DNA of 64,000 bases from Plantago major (Eukaryota; Streptophyta; Magnoliopsida; Lamiales; Plantaginaceae), in assembly GCA_026545765.1 (NCBI GenBank), contig CM048840.1:29020765-29084764 (forward strand), written 5' to 3'. Both the position numbers and the translations under genes were made by a program. Under the pieces are notes generated by a model, which worked only from the letters and a program-made list of their open reading frames with translations, did no database searches and was not told the DNA's origin. Position 1 is the first letter of the stretch. Each line of letters starts with the position of its first letter. Below are positions 46,757 through 56,966 of this stretch, piece by piece.

Positions 46757-47730
46757 TGGTCAAGGACCTGCTCCGAGGATATGGTGAGAACCTGGTCCGA
46801 GGAGATGGTAAGAAACGGGTCCAAGGACATGGTAAGAACATGGTCCGAGGCCACGGTGAGAACCTACTCCGAGGCGATGGTAAGAACCTAGACCGAGGAC
46901 TTGGTAAGAGCCTGCTCCGAGGAGAGGGTAAGAACCGAGTCCGAGGTGACGGTGAGGACCGACTCCGAGGAGATGGTGAGGACCTGCTCCGAGGAGATGG
47001 TAAGAACCTGGTCCGAGGTGACGGTGAGAACCTGCTCCGAGGCAACGGTTAGAACCGGCTCCGTGGAGATGGTGAGCACCGGGTCCGAGGCGACGGTGAG
47101 CACCGGGTCCGAGGCGACGGTGAGGACCGACTCCGAGGAGATGGTGAGGACCTGCTCCAAGGAGATGGTAAGAACCGGGTCCGAGGCGACGGTGAGGACC
47201 GACTCTGAGGAGATGGTGAGGACCTGCTCCGAGGAGATGGTAAGAATCGGGTCCAAGGCGACGGTGAGGACCGACTCCGAGGAGATGGTGAGGACCTGCT
47301 CCGAGGAGATGGTAAGAACCGGGTCCGAGGCGACGGTGAGGATCGGCCCCGAGGAGATGGTGAGGACCTGCTCCGAGGAGATGGTAAGAACCGGGTCCGA
47401 GGCGACGGTGAGGACCTGCTCCGAAGAGAGGGTAAGAACCGGGTCTGAGGCGACGGTGAGGACCGGCTCCGAGGAGATGGTGAGGACCTGCTCCGAGGAG
47501 ATGGTGAGAACTTGCTCCGAGGAGATGGTAAGAACCGGGTCCAGGCGACGGTGAGGACCGACTCCGAGGAGATGGTGAGGACCTGCTCCGAGGAGATGGT
47601 GAGAACCTACTCCGAGGAGATGGTAAGAATCGGGTCCAGGCGACGGTGAGGATAGACTCCGAGGAGATGGTGAGGACCTGCTCCGAGGAGATGGTGAGAA
47701 CCTGCTCTGAGGAGATGGTAAGAACCGGGT
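46757..47730. repeat. 24-bp minisatellite with 72-bp higher-order repeat, copy 2
   Basis: About 40 units of 24 bp, in three alternating types that give a regular 72-bp super-repeat. The plus strand has a 217-codon frame (46901-47554) of units like EEMVRTCS. The minus strand has units like DPVLTISS and EQVLTISS, fused to gag. Confidence 0.9.
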
Positions 47731-48599
47731 AAGAGCCTTCATGTTATCATTCAGACCATTGGACTCCAGCCGGCTCTCGTACTTAGTCAGATGACCCTCG
47801 GGACAAGTATCACCGTAGTATTTCTCATGAGCCTTTACCATTTTTTCCAGAGTAGCGTTTTGAGCTTCTAAGGCCTTCTGTTGGAGGTAGATCTCTTCAG
47901 TGGCGAGCCTCTCACCAGTCCTTGGATTGATTGCTACATCCGGAGGAAGATCCTCAATTTGAACCACCGGGATACTTTTGGCCATGTGATCCCTTACTCT
48001 ATGCTAAGGAGCCAGAAAGCGACTAGGACCTACTTCATCGGTCCCAGTTGGCCGGACTTCTTTTGTGTTGGCCTCAGGATGCTACTGTTCTCCTATTAAG
48101 AAGGTTGCGATGATCTTCCTGTTGAACTTGTTCTCCTAATCTTTCTGAAATGGAGCGGTGTTCATTTCTAGATTGATCCGGCTTAGCTTGCCTAGGAACC
48201 GCCAAGGGTGGAGTAGCTTGCGGAGCCTAAACATTGTTAGAACCAAAGCATCCTTGAATAGTAAGAGGCCAAACTGGTTCTCGCTCATCCCAAACTCACT
48301 TGGGCGAATGACATGCCTGTTTGGAAGAGTGAATTTTCTTTCCGGAGGAGGACCATGTGTTCCTGACGGAGGAACTTGTCCTTCAACTCCGAATGCTTGA
48401 GTTCTTATTGAAGGATCAGCGGCTCTTTCCTCTTCTGAAGAAAGACTAGCAGTGGACCATCACTTGGATAGTCCACTGTGTTTCTTGAAGTGGCTCTTGC
48501 CACTCTTCCCCTCCGAGTGGGAGGTCTGCCTCTTTGCCTTGGGGAGGGCGTCCCAACCGCAGTAGTGTTGGTTCTTACTGACCTTCTTGTTCTTGCCAT
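46888..48599 (-). pseudogene. gag remnant continuing into minisatellite, copy 2
   Basis: The gag start is the ATG at 48599 (MARTRRSVRTN), and a first frame runs to 48405. After frame breaks, a 365-codon frame (47985 to 46888) carries the Gag middle: LPPDVAINPRTGERLATEEI, QQKALEAQNATLEKMVKAHE and YYGDTCPEGHLTKYESRLES. It ends at NDNMKAL, where the long element continues into its core, and instead runs into 8-residue repeats from the minisatellite (DPVLTISSEQVLTISS). The Gag core and zinc knuckle are absent, so the product could not form a normal capsid. Whether the repeat part is translated is unknown. Confidence 0.7.
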
Positions 48600-48629
48600 T
48601 ACGGAAGAGAACGGAACTTTTTGTAAAGT

Positions 48630-48647
48630 TTCCCACAGACGGCGCCA
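48630..48647 (-). promoter_or_regulatory. Primer-binding site, copy 2
   Basis: Minus strand TGGCGCCGTCTGTGGGAA, identical to the site in the long element. Confidence 0.8.
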
Positions 48648-48650
48648 AAA

Positions 48651-49225
48651 TGTTGAGGGTAAGATCCCCCAACTACTTAGAGATTATTCGACCTCACGGA
48701 TAATGGCCAAGGTAAGAAGCTCCGTACTGTGTAAGAACCAGTGTGTGAGAGCCTGCGACCCTTGAGCTCGGTAAGAACCTGCACAAGTGACTTGGGGGGG
48801 GGGGGTTAGGACCCGGTTTGCTAAATGTCAAACCGGTTGGAGACTTTACTCAAGAGAGACTGAAGATCTGCTCTGTATAATACTTGAGAAGGTAAGAGTC
48901 TAGGAAGAAGGCTTGACTTACTTTGCATTATGAGGATATGTGCATATTTATAGGTTTCCCTTGAGAAAGGAGGACTTACAAGATCGCGCCAAGTGTACGT
49001 CCTAGATTGCACCAACAATGCTCTATTAGGCCCATGGTCCAATGTCTTGATAGGCCTATGGTCCAATAGGTTGGTTTGGTTAGGACGTCTGCTGATCAGA
49101 AATCCGATAGAATGCAGGACGTCTCCGCTTAGACAGAAATCGATAGAAAAAGCGATTAGGACATCCCGCTGGATCAGAATCCGATAGAGCGGTTAGAACA
49201 TCGTGGACATATTTCTGTATCAACA
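48651..49225 (-). repeat. 5' LTR of non-autonomous element, copy 2
   Basis: TGTTGAGGG ... ATCAACA, then CTATG (49226-49230). It has a G-run of 12 at 48794-48805. The U3 repeats (49081-49200) look scrambled relative to those at 42322-42445. Confidence 0.8.
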
Positions 49226-49890
49226 CTATGTTTAATGGCCATGAGATTATTTTCCCTTTGCCAGATTTTACACCTTGAGAATTAGAATCTTTAAGGGCCT
49301 TATTAATGGTGTATACAGCTGATGTTTCGTTGTTCGCTTGCGGTTGCATAATGTTGCAGAGGATTTTGTAATCCTTGCGTCCATCAGTAAATACACCAGC
49401 AAATTTGGTAATAGTTATAAACAGGCATGAGAAAAAAATTTATTCCGATTTTAATAGCTAGAGAAAGCACATGGAACAAGTAACAATTCCATATATATAG
49501 AGATGAGTTGCAACACCATACAATGTAACAATGCTAACATGACAAACTCCAAACCAAAATGACTTGATCACAGTGTACAAACCAAGCAGATCTCCATGCA
49601 CCTTATTCCAAAGCTAGACAGTTCAAAAAACTCTTAAATTCACCAGCTAATACTAAAGTGCTGGTGAGGAAATGGCCTTTCGTTGTTAATAATCTTGTTT
49701 GCACTTTCAAGTACCAGCTCGGATGCTCATCACTTGGTGATCATATATTACCTGTTGAAGCCCGGGAATACGTTTTTCTTAATCAATTAAATCTACTCTC
49801 CTTTTTCTCTTTTTTGTCAAAGCCAACTTCAACTCTTAAGCTCTAGAAAACGGACGTAGTTCCTCCTTTAATAAATCCTCGTCCTGCTTG

Positions 49891-50348
49891 TCATACGCAG
49901 AAACGATGAAATTTCTCCAGCACCGTCCCATGTTCGATAAAAAGCTGTGACAGATCATACCTAGCTTGTGTGGGGGCATAGTGATGAAACTTCACTATTT
50001 CAAGATGAGATACGACACATAATGGCACAGCCTGTTCAGAGACCCACTCATACTCCCAATCACCGTCCTGGTAAAAATCAAAAAGGTTCTCTTTTGAGTT
50101 CAAAATTTAAAATTTAAGTGCGAACCGAAGAGTAAGATACTGAGATAGTAAAACATGTTTGCCTCGTGACTTACATCGCCATCCTCGCATAAGATGAGAA
50201 ATTTCAGACATGGTGTCACAGCAAGTAGATCATGCAGTCCTACGTCATGTAAGACATTCGTGAGCTCGAGCTTTTCCAACATGTGATACTTGGGAATAGG
50301 GAGTCCCATGTATGCAAATCCAACACCCTTCTTAATCCTCATCTTCAT
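49891..50348 (-). pseudogene. F-box/FBD/LRR-like gene remnant, copy D
   Basis: Same two-exon structure as 20386-20843: an LRR-like exon (LEKLELTNVLHDVGLHDLL) ending in GAT/GTAAGT, a short intron, and the FBD-like exon ending FIEHGTVLEKFHRFCV. Both exons are open here, and only a few residues differ from copy C. All copies lack the F-box. That two of the three copies keep the splice sites and frame may reflect recent duplication more than selection. Confidence 0.5.
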
Positions 50349-51631
50349 CCCTCATAATGAAAAAAGTAATGAATATCTGGAGGGGCAGGTCTGACACCAT
50401 GAGATCATCAGGGTTATCTGAAACAATTCAATATACTGCTGCATTAGGCTAATTTTGATCCTCAACTAAAGAGTCATCCTTTTTTTGTTTTTTTTTGTAA
50501 TGCTCCGTCTCACCGAATACTTACTTAAAAACAAAAACTAATTTCATCAATTAAAATCCAGCAAAATTACGGACCTCAAGCAGAAGAGTGATGAATGCTA
50601 TTTTGCTCTAGCAGGCCCTATAATTCGTTGGTGTATCATCTTGTTCGCATTGTTCCTCCGTTCAATATACCTGCTCGGATGATCATCTCGGTGGTCGTGT
50701 GTTTCCTTACACTGTTGTGGATTAAATAGGACAGCTTGACTAGCTGATAGATGAATCATGAACTCCATCTCACTGTCTGATCATTAAAAGGGGACCAATT
50801 AATTACTGTACACAATTAGATCAAAATGTACATGACTAGTACCAGAAATCAGTTAACAAAGCATAGAATTGGAAAGAAAATAATCTTGGGAATATAGAAC
50901 ATTAGTTGAGACAATCCTAAACATGCTAACTTGAGATTATATCTCATACATTCATAACCAAATAAAGAATGCGCGGGAAATTGGCACGGACATGATAAAT
51001 TTAAAAGTATATAGGTAGTTGTAGAAACATCTAATCAGAGAGCAAGAAGAAAAATCTTATCAAATGCTTTACTGTCCTACACCTTTACCAATCAGATCTG
51101 CAGCACGAATTTAATTATTTAATCTGAATTCGATATGTTGATGAAGCAAATCAAATGAAGATAAATCAGAATCCAAATGAATACAATCTTGAAATTTTAT
51201 TTCGATGTTAAATCAAGAAAATAAATCAGAGAACAGAAAATCATCATGTCAGATCTGCTATTGTTAGATCTATCTTTGTAAACCTGGATTATGATCAGGT
51301 AAAACAAAATTAGGAAAGCAGCAATTGAAGAAACGTGATTTGAATATCTAGCTAGCTAATATGTCAAATTGAATTTCAGAATCGAAATCAAAGAATAAGA
51401 AAAACCTAAACAGGTATGTTATGTAAGAGCAAGATCCGCGAGTTAGTGTTATTCTACAACAACATTTCGGAATTCTTAATGGTCATCAAGCAAAACAGAT
51501 CAGAAATCACCGAACCGTAAAAAAAGAGAAAACAGATTGAATGGTTGAGAGGACTACTTACAATGCTGCAAACTCTGTCACAGCCGCCTTTCCCTATCTC
51601 AGACTGACAGCAATATAGGCTGTTGTACTCG

Positions 51632-51639
51632 TATATATA
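51632..51639 (-). promoter_or_regulatory. TATA box of F-box-like unit, copy D
   Basis: TATATATA on the minus strand, as in copies A and C. No gene is recognised between 50349 and 51631. Confidence 0.4.
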
Positions 51640-52494
51640 GCCAGCGTGTGCTAGGTTAAGGGAAAAAAAAGGAAATAGTAATAAAAACACTTTGTTTGTG
51701 ATTGTTATTTCAACTTTAAATTCTACTTGAGTCGACTTGTATGATTGACAAATACTTATTAATTTAATTAAAGTTGATTTTTGAAGTTTATGTGCGGTAT
51801 TAAATTGTGATAGTTTTTAGGTTTTATAGTATGTTTGAGTTTTACAATATTGAATAATAACCAACTCGAAAGAATATCGAAACGAACAAAAAATACTAGC
51901 AAGACTCAACTCGATCTGAAAAAATCAATTCGAATTGAGAGCAAAACACGATGCTTGTTTTATCACTTTTATGGTAGAATGTGTAAAATAGGGAAAGAAT
52001 AGGTTAGTTCGAGTATACCTTCTCCATCTCTTGAGTTAAACTTCACGTGTGATTCGTTTAACTGTTTTTTTCATCTTTTACCTACGTCGCTTCATTCCTA
52101 ATCATAAAACATGCAATGTTTTAACTTTTAACTCTAAAATGATCTCTCTATACAATCACTTCAATTTATGTTTAGGTGGTTGTCATTTGGTTAAGGGTCA
52201 ACATAAATTTGTTGTTCAAAGTACTCGTCTCGCACCTTTGCCTCACTGGCCATTTAGCTCAAGCCGAAATTCAACTACTTCTTTTTAAGGATCAAAATCA
52301 GACATAAAGACTGATGGCATACACAGTATCCAGCATGAAAGAGCATGAGACGAACAACTGTTTACATCAAATGATCAAGTATAGAGACACGTGGTTGAAA
52401 AAAATGCAAATATGCTCAAAATCCATTTGTACAACGGTTACGATATCTATGTAAACATTTTGATTATATTTATTGCAAGATTCTTATCAAAGAG

Positions 52495-53009
52495 AAAAAA
52501 ATCCGCCCGACCGACCCGCCCACGTCTCACCCGCACCCGCCAAATATTTTTTTTTTAAAATTTTTTCGTGGGGTGAAAAATTTTCAACCCGCCATTGACG
52601 GGCGGGTGGCGGGTTGGGTGGGTGCCACCCGCTCGACCCGCCCACCGTTAGTAATAAAAGAATAGTTCATGTAATGAAATAGGTTTCTTGCTTTCTCCTT
52701 AGTTGCTACTTGCTATGTAATAAAAGAATAGTTCATAGTTGACCCCAATCTGTTGTGCCTATTTTATTTGGATATCCACTATTGCTGTATGATTTAATTT
52801 GAATTTGAAACTTTGTTTATGATCATTACTACTTGGGGATTTATAGATTCATTTTACATTTTCAAATTTATGTTTTTTTTGGTCTATTTTCACCCGCCTA
52901 TCCGCCCGCCATTGTCATCATCCGAACCGCTGCGGGTTGGAAAAATATTCCACCCGCCATAGGTGGGTCGGGTTGAATTTTTATAAATATACGTCCGCGC
53001 TCACCCCTA
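52495..53009. mobile_element. GC-rich hAT-like non-autonomous element
   Basis: Runs of CCCGCC/GGCGGG words near both ends, and an end reading TAGGGGTGAGCGCGGACG on the minus strand, like the TAGGGGTG termini of plant hAT elements. The left end (AAATCCGCCCGACC) is incomplete. AT-rich middle with a direct repeat of TAATAAAAGAATAGTTCAT. It sits where copy C has the Tourist/Stowaway nest, so its arrival or decay removed about 1 kb. Confidence 0.5.
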
Positions 53010-53697
53010 ATAGTTATATGAACTTCATATAAGAAGGTCAAATTGTGCATTTTAAGTCCATAAAGTATCAAGTGTAGTTTACACTCGCATGATATATAAA
53101 TAATAAAAATATTTAGATAATAGTTATATGGAAATTCATTAAGCATGCCAAATTGGTGCATAACTACTATCTAAATATGATCCGCTTAATGAACCAACCA
53201 ACTGAAAATGCACAAATTTGGACTTCTTGTATGAACTACTTCCTTCGTCCTAGAATAAATGTCACATTTTAACTTTTTACTGTTAACATTTTTTCAACTT
53301 TAACTCCAATTTAACTTTAAACGGTTAATGTAAAGTTTCATTATATAATATTAGAACGTAAGAACACGCTACGCGTGTTAATGTGGCATATAGTTACAGT
53401 TATAGAAGACGTATACAAAGACAAGTAATATTGTTGTTTATAATAATGGATTTCTTTTTTTCAAGTTGAATTAGTGTTTGAGTTGATATGTTTTAATTTA
53501 ATTGGAGAAAGTGGAGTAGAAAGATTGGTTATCGTTGTTTTTTAATGATGAATTAATTTTGTTTGGTAAAATTAGGGTTTAAAATTTAATTGTAGAATAC
53601 ATATTGGTTTTTTTTTATGTTGAATTAATTTTGTTGGGATTGTTAAATTAAGATCTCAATTGCACAACTCCAATAATTGTCTCCACTTATATATATA
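53010..53697. other. AT-rich spacer of copy D with empty MITE site
   Basis: No gene. It contains the unoccupied Tourist target CCGCTTAATGAACC near 53178-53191. Confidence 0.7.
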
Positions 53698-53735
53698 CTA
53701 GAAACTACGTCACACGCTACACGTGTGAAGTAGCG
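53698..53735 (-). mobile_element. Helitron 3' end, first
   Basis: On the minus strand the element ends with a stem CGCTAC/GTAGCG (53715-53735, 9-nt loop), 13 nt, then CTAG followed by host T. The host side matches copy C exactly up to CTTATATATATA and diverges at CTAG, which fixes the insertion point. Confidence 0.75.
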
Positions 53736-53933
53736 TATTTCGGTCCTGCTCTATGTTTTGCCTAGTTATAGTTGACCAACTTGAGTGCAATTTGAATGAT
53801 ATCTATTTAAACTCATGTTTAATTGTCAAAGTTTGCTAATGTTATAAAAATGTATAGAAGTTACAGAAGAAAAGAATAATATTCGAAAACGTATCATTCT
53901 CAATCGCAACCAAAAAGTTAATGTTTATATTAC

Positions 53934-54480
53934 CTAATCTGATGTTTGATTCTGTAAGATCTCTGTGTAAACAACATTTCTTGTCTTCGTGTGGACATCG
54001 GAGTCTACCGTAGGCGGCCTAATCAATACCATGATCGCATATGATCTCCGTGCTCTTGACAACGCAACATATAACTGTCCATGTGAGAAGACTGGCTGTG
54101 GCAAATAGATCCCAACCTTTTCCAGCGTTTGTCCCTGTGCCTTGTTTATCCTCATTGCAAAGCATAACCTTATTAGAAATTGCTTCCTATTGGAAATTGC
54201 TTCCTCGTGAAAGGTATTGGACATTTGAGATTGTACTTCGGCTCCAGTAATATCATTGGTATCATAACATACTTTCCTCTGTGCTCTCCAGAAGCTATTG
54301 TTGCGCCGATGATTCGTTTCCCCAGCTCTTTTACTACCATCCTTGTCCCATTGCACAATTCTTCTGCCGCATTTAGATTTCTCAACATCATTATCAGACA
54401 ATTTACCTTTAGCCTTAGGACGTGCTATGGGAGTCCCGGTACGTCTGTAGCATTGAGAAAATCCTAATAGTGTGTCTGCT
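53934..54480 (-). pseudogene. Helitron helicase C-terminal fragment, first Helitron
   Basis: Minus-strand remnant of the PIF1-type helicase of a Helitron, the motor that unwinds DNA in rolling-circle transposition. One frame has MMLRNLNAAEELCNGTRMVV (54391 towards 54330). After a break at about 54190 another frame has FAMRINKAQGQTLEKVGIYL and [17 protein letters not shown] (helicase motifs V-VI with the arginine finger), ending at 53934. The break coincides with a 17-bp tandem duplication (GAAATTGCTTCCT... twice, 54177-54208). Everything N-terminal of this (Rep, Walker motifs) is missing. It lies 230 bp before the Helitron 3' end, the normal place for the helicase terminus. Confidence 0.85.
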
Positions 54481-54763
54481 GGATAGTGTCTTGTGCTAGG
54501 TTTGTGCTGTAGAACTCGAATATCTACCCTGGAAACTTGTCAATCAGAGAATCATTTATTTGGTCAACACAGTGCTAAGCATGTGAGCGTATCAAGTTAA
54601 TTAATCAACTTTGTTTTATATTATTCATGAAATGATAGGCTTCAAAATTGCTTTGTATTTGATTCTTCGATGAGGTCCTTTTCATGCGGTACTTTTAAGT
54701 TAAGTACAAACTCTAAATCTACATAACATCATCAAAAGTTTGGAACTGAAGCAGCAATTGGAG
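54481..54763. other. No recognised feature
   Basis: Lies between helicase remnant and unidentified exons. Nothing I can assign. Confidence 0.3.
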
Positions 54764-55195
54764 TCAGTCCGGCCATTCCAATAAACCACTTTGTTGTGGT
54801 TTACCACAACTCCGGCAGGAACGGATCAACGCGAGGTAATCAAAGTCTTCCATAGTGAGTTCCCGGTTGACATTAGAAAACCAGTCCCACAAGTCTTTTA
54901 TAACTGCAGTCAAATACATCTTTTTCAATATCAGAAACAACTCGGTAAATTCACGCAAAAGTCTAATAACACATACTTACACATTATTAATTGACAAGTC
55001 ACAACTATGAGAAATTGAAAAGAACAATAGTTTCTTATTGGAAGATTTAAAAAAGTGATTGGAAGATTTAAAAAAGAGAGTTGAACTCACCTGCCCATCT
55101 TACAATTATAAATTCATGCTCTTCAATCCTGCTTCTGCTATAGGAAAATAATGCATTGTGGAAATAACCATCATGCGATCCATCTTTGAGATTTT
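54764..55195 (-). pseudogene. Two spliceable exons of an unidentified gene
   Basis: Minus strand. Exon 55195-55091 follows an acceptor TTGCAG and encodes NLKDGSHDGYFHNALFSY then SRSRIEEHEFIIVRWA. It ends at a strong donor CAG/GTGAGT. A 187-bp intron ends in TTTGACTGCAG. Exon 54903-54764 continues in the same frame with VIKDLWDWFSNVNRELTMED, FDYLALIRSCRSCGKPQQSG, and stops after LLEWPD. Correct splice phase and protein-like composition support a real gene fragment. It includes a CRSCGK cysteine pair. I do not recognise the family. Position between two Helitron 3' ends, on the same strand as the helicases, fits gene capture, but resident host DNA is also possible. Confidence 0.45.
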
Positions 55196-56144
55196 CTGCA
55201 AGCAATCACGCTATTAGTTATGGTTTTTGTGCCTATATTCTTTACGGTGGAATTAACATAGTAGTTGTATATTCCAGGTCATTGACATAAAGATGGAAAA
55301 TGGAGTATGGGCAATGCCATGCATAAATCTCAAGCATTGGGCACTATATGGATTGATTAAATTAGACTACCAGGCTCATATCATATCATATATGAATTGA
55401 TTAAATTAGATTACCAGGCTCAAGCATTTAGGTTTCGCCCCAAATCCATTGAAGCTAACTGAGATTGAAGCTAGGCAAACGAGTATCTCAAATAGACAAG
55501 CTAACACCTGTAGTTGCTAAACCTCATCTAATCATCTCATTTCTAATAACATCTAAAACACCAAGTAAAGCCCCAGGCATCTGACTGAAGAGAAATGTGC
55601 TAAATGACACTCTTAACATAAAGAGAAGACCAATAGCTATTCACGGAGCCAACAGATTGGCCATTCGACAATATATCAAGCAAGAGGCATTTTTCATTGT
55701 AGCAGAAGATTTTATATAATACCATCATTCTAAAAGAAAGCTCAAGCCTTTTACAAAGTTATCAGTACAAAATTAAAAATAACAATTTACTTTCCAATTT
55801 AAACAGGGCTCTAAGTTGATCAATCTTGTATATTATCTTGCCAATCCTGCAATAGAACTCAACGATGCAAGAATGACACTCGAAAGTTTCTCAAACCTTT
55901 CATAAAGCCCGAACGCAAATGGCTATACATGAAGCCCAAACCCAAAACAAGCTTATCAAAGTTCGCGGGAAAGGTACGATGGACCACCCGATTCAGAGCA
56001 TTTGGATTAATCGAGATGAGATATTTTTCGATTTTGCATCCAAAAAGAAAGACAACTAATGCTATTTTCAATTTTGCCCAGTAGCACAGAAGATATCGAG
56101 CTCCCTATTGTCGAAAACAAAGAAGGTAAAATTCGATAACATAC
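55196..56144 (-). other. Possible intron/exon DNA upstream of the unidentified exons
   Basis: A 70-codon minus-strand frame at 55859-56071 (PNALNRVVHRTFPANFDKLV) is open but unrecognised. A possible acceptor CTATTGCAG lies near 55848. Nothing else is supported. Confidence 0.25.
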
Positions 56145-56216
56145 CTGATGTGAATTGGCTCCAAACAAACACCACTGATTCTCAGCTAAAATCCGAGACG
56201 CTCCAGTCGGTGCCAT
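56145..56216 (-). CDS. Possible first exon
   Basis: ATG at 56216 opens MAPTGASRILAENQWCLFGA, then NSHQ, and meets a good donor CAG/GTATGT at 56145. TATATATC-type sequence lies about 45 bp upstream. The splice phase (0) does not match the exon at 55195 (phase 1), so either another exon lies between them or the two are unrelated. Product unknown. Confidence 0.3.
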
Positions 56217-56302
56217 GGAAGTGGGTATTCGGTGGAGGAGAATGACAGGCTTAATTCTTTTGATATATAACTGTGATTGTCGAGACGCTGTACTCCGTAA
56301 GC

Positions 56303-56394
56303 GATTCAGCTTCCGATGAGCTCAAATCGAAAAGGTAGCTGGAATACTGATTCAGCTTCCGATGAGCTCAAATCGAAAAGGTAGCTAGAATACT
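56303..56394. repeat. 46-bp tandem duplication
   Basis: GATTCAGCTTCCGATGAGCT... repeated head to tail twice, with one base difference. Confidence 0.8.
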
Positions 56395-56519
56395 TGAGTC
56401 CATTTCTCCGTTGAAATAGGAAAACTGAAACTCTTAAAATGCTGCTCAATCGAAGAGAAAATACAATCGATTCGATGGAGATCGATCTGAGTAAGATAGA
56501 TGATCAAAAGTACTGACCC

Positions 56520-56645
56520 GAAGTAGATAGCTGAAGCTGCGACCGATCTGATCAATTTGCTCAGATCAGAACCAACGAACTCGAAGTAGATAGCTGAAGC
56601 TGCGACCGATCTGATCTATTTGCTCATATCAGAACCAACAAGATC
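56520..56645. repeat. 63-bp tandem duplication
   Basis: GAAGTAGATAGCTGAAGCTG... repeated twice (56520 and 56583) with a few differences. Confidence 0.8.
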
Positions 56646-56966
56646 TGATTCGATTCGATTGAATTCAATTGATGGATGTATCGATCCATCGACTCTGAAA
56701 CTTTTTGGGGAAGAAAATGGTAAACTCAAGGTTCCAGTGCTCAGCTTGGAACTTCATACTCGAATCCTTATCTTTATGTTTATCAACAAAGAAATCCCAT
56801 AATTATACCTTTGTAAAGCTCTAATCAAGGAATAATTTGACATAGATTGTTTCCTGAGTTGATTTGTTTAGGGGGAGTTGAGATGGAAATAAGATTTGGG
56901 TGGAGAAATTAGAAGAGAGAGGAGGAGGATTATGGGAGAAGAAATAGAGAATCTCTAGTATATGGT

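Larger units (their letters stand above)
41966..49225 (-). mobile_element. Non-autonomous Tat-type LTR retrotransposon, copy 2
   Basis: Same insertion as 13490-19720, duplicated with the segment: left flank CTATT, right flank CTATG. It keeps more of gag (47735-48599) and a longer minisatellite. No pol genes are present. Confidence 0.85.
49226..53697. repeat. Segmental duplication, copy D (cut by Helitron)
   Basis: Matches copy C from 19721 to about 24810, except for a GC-rich insertion that replaces the MITE region. It stops exactly at a Helitron 3' end (53698), so the LTR and PABP of this copy are absent or lie beyond the window. Confidence 0.85.

Noticed and set aside
46901..47554. A 217-codon repeat protein on the plus strand of the minisatellite
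   Set aside because: Units of 24 bp keep any stop-free frame open; there is no promoter or gene context on this strand.
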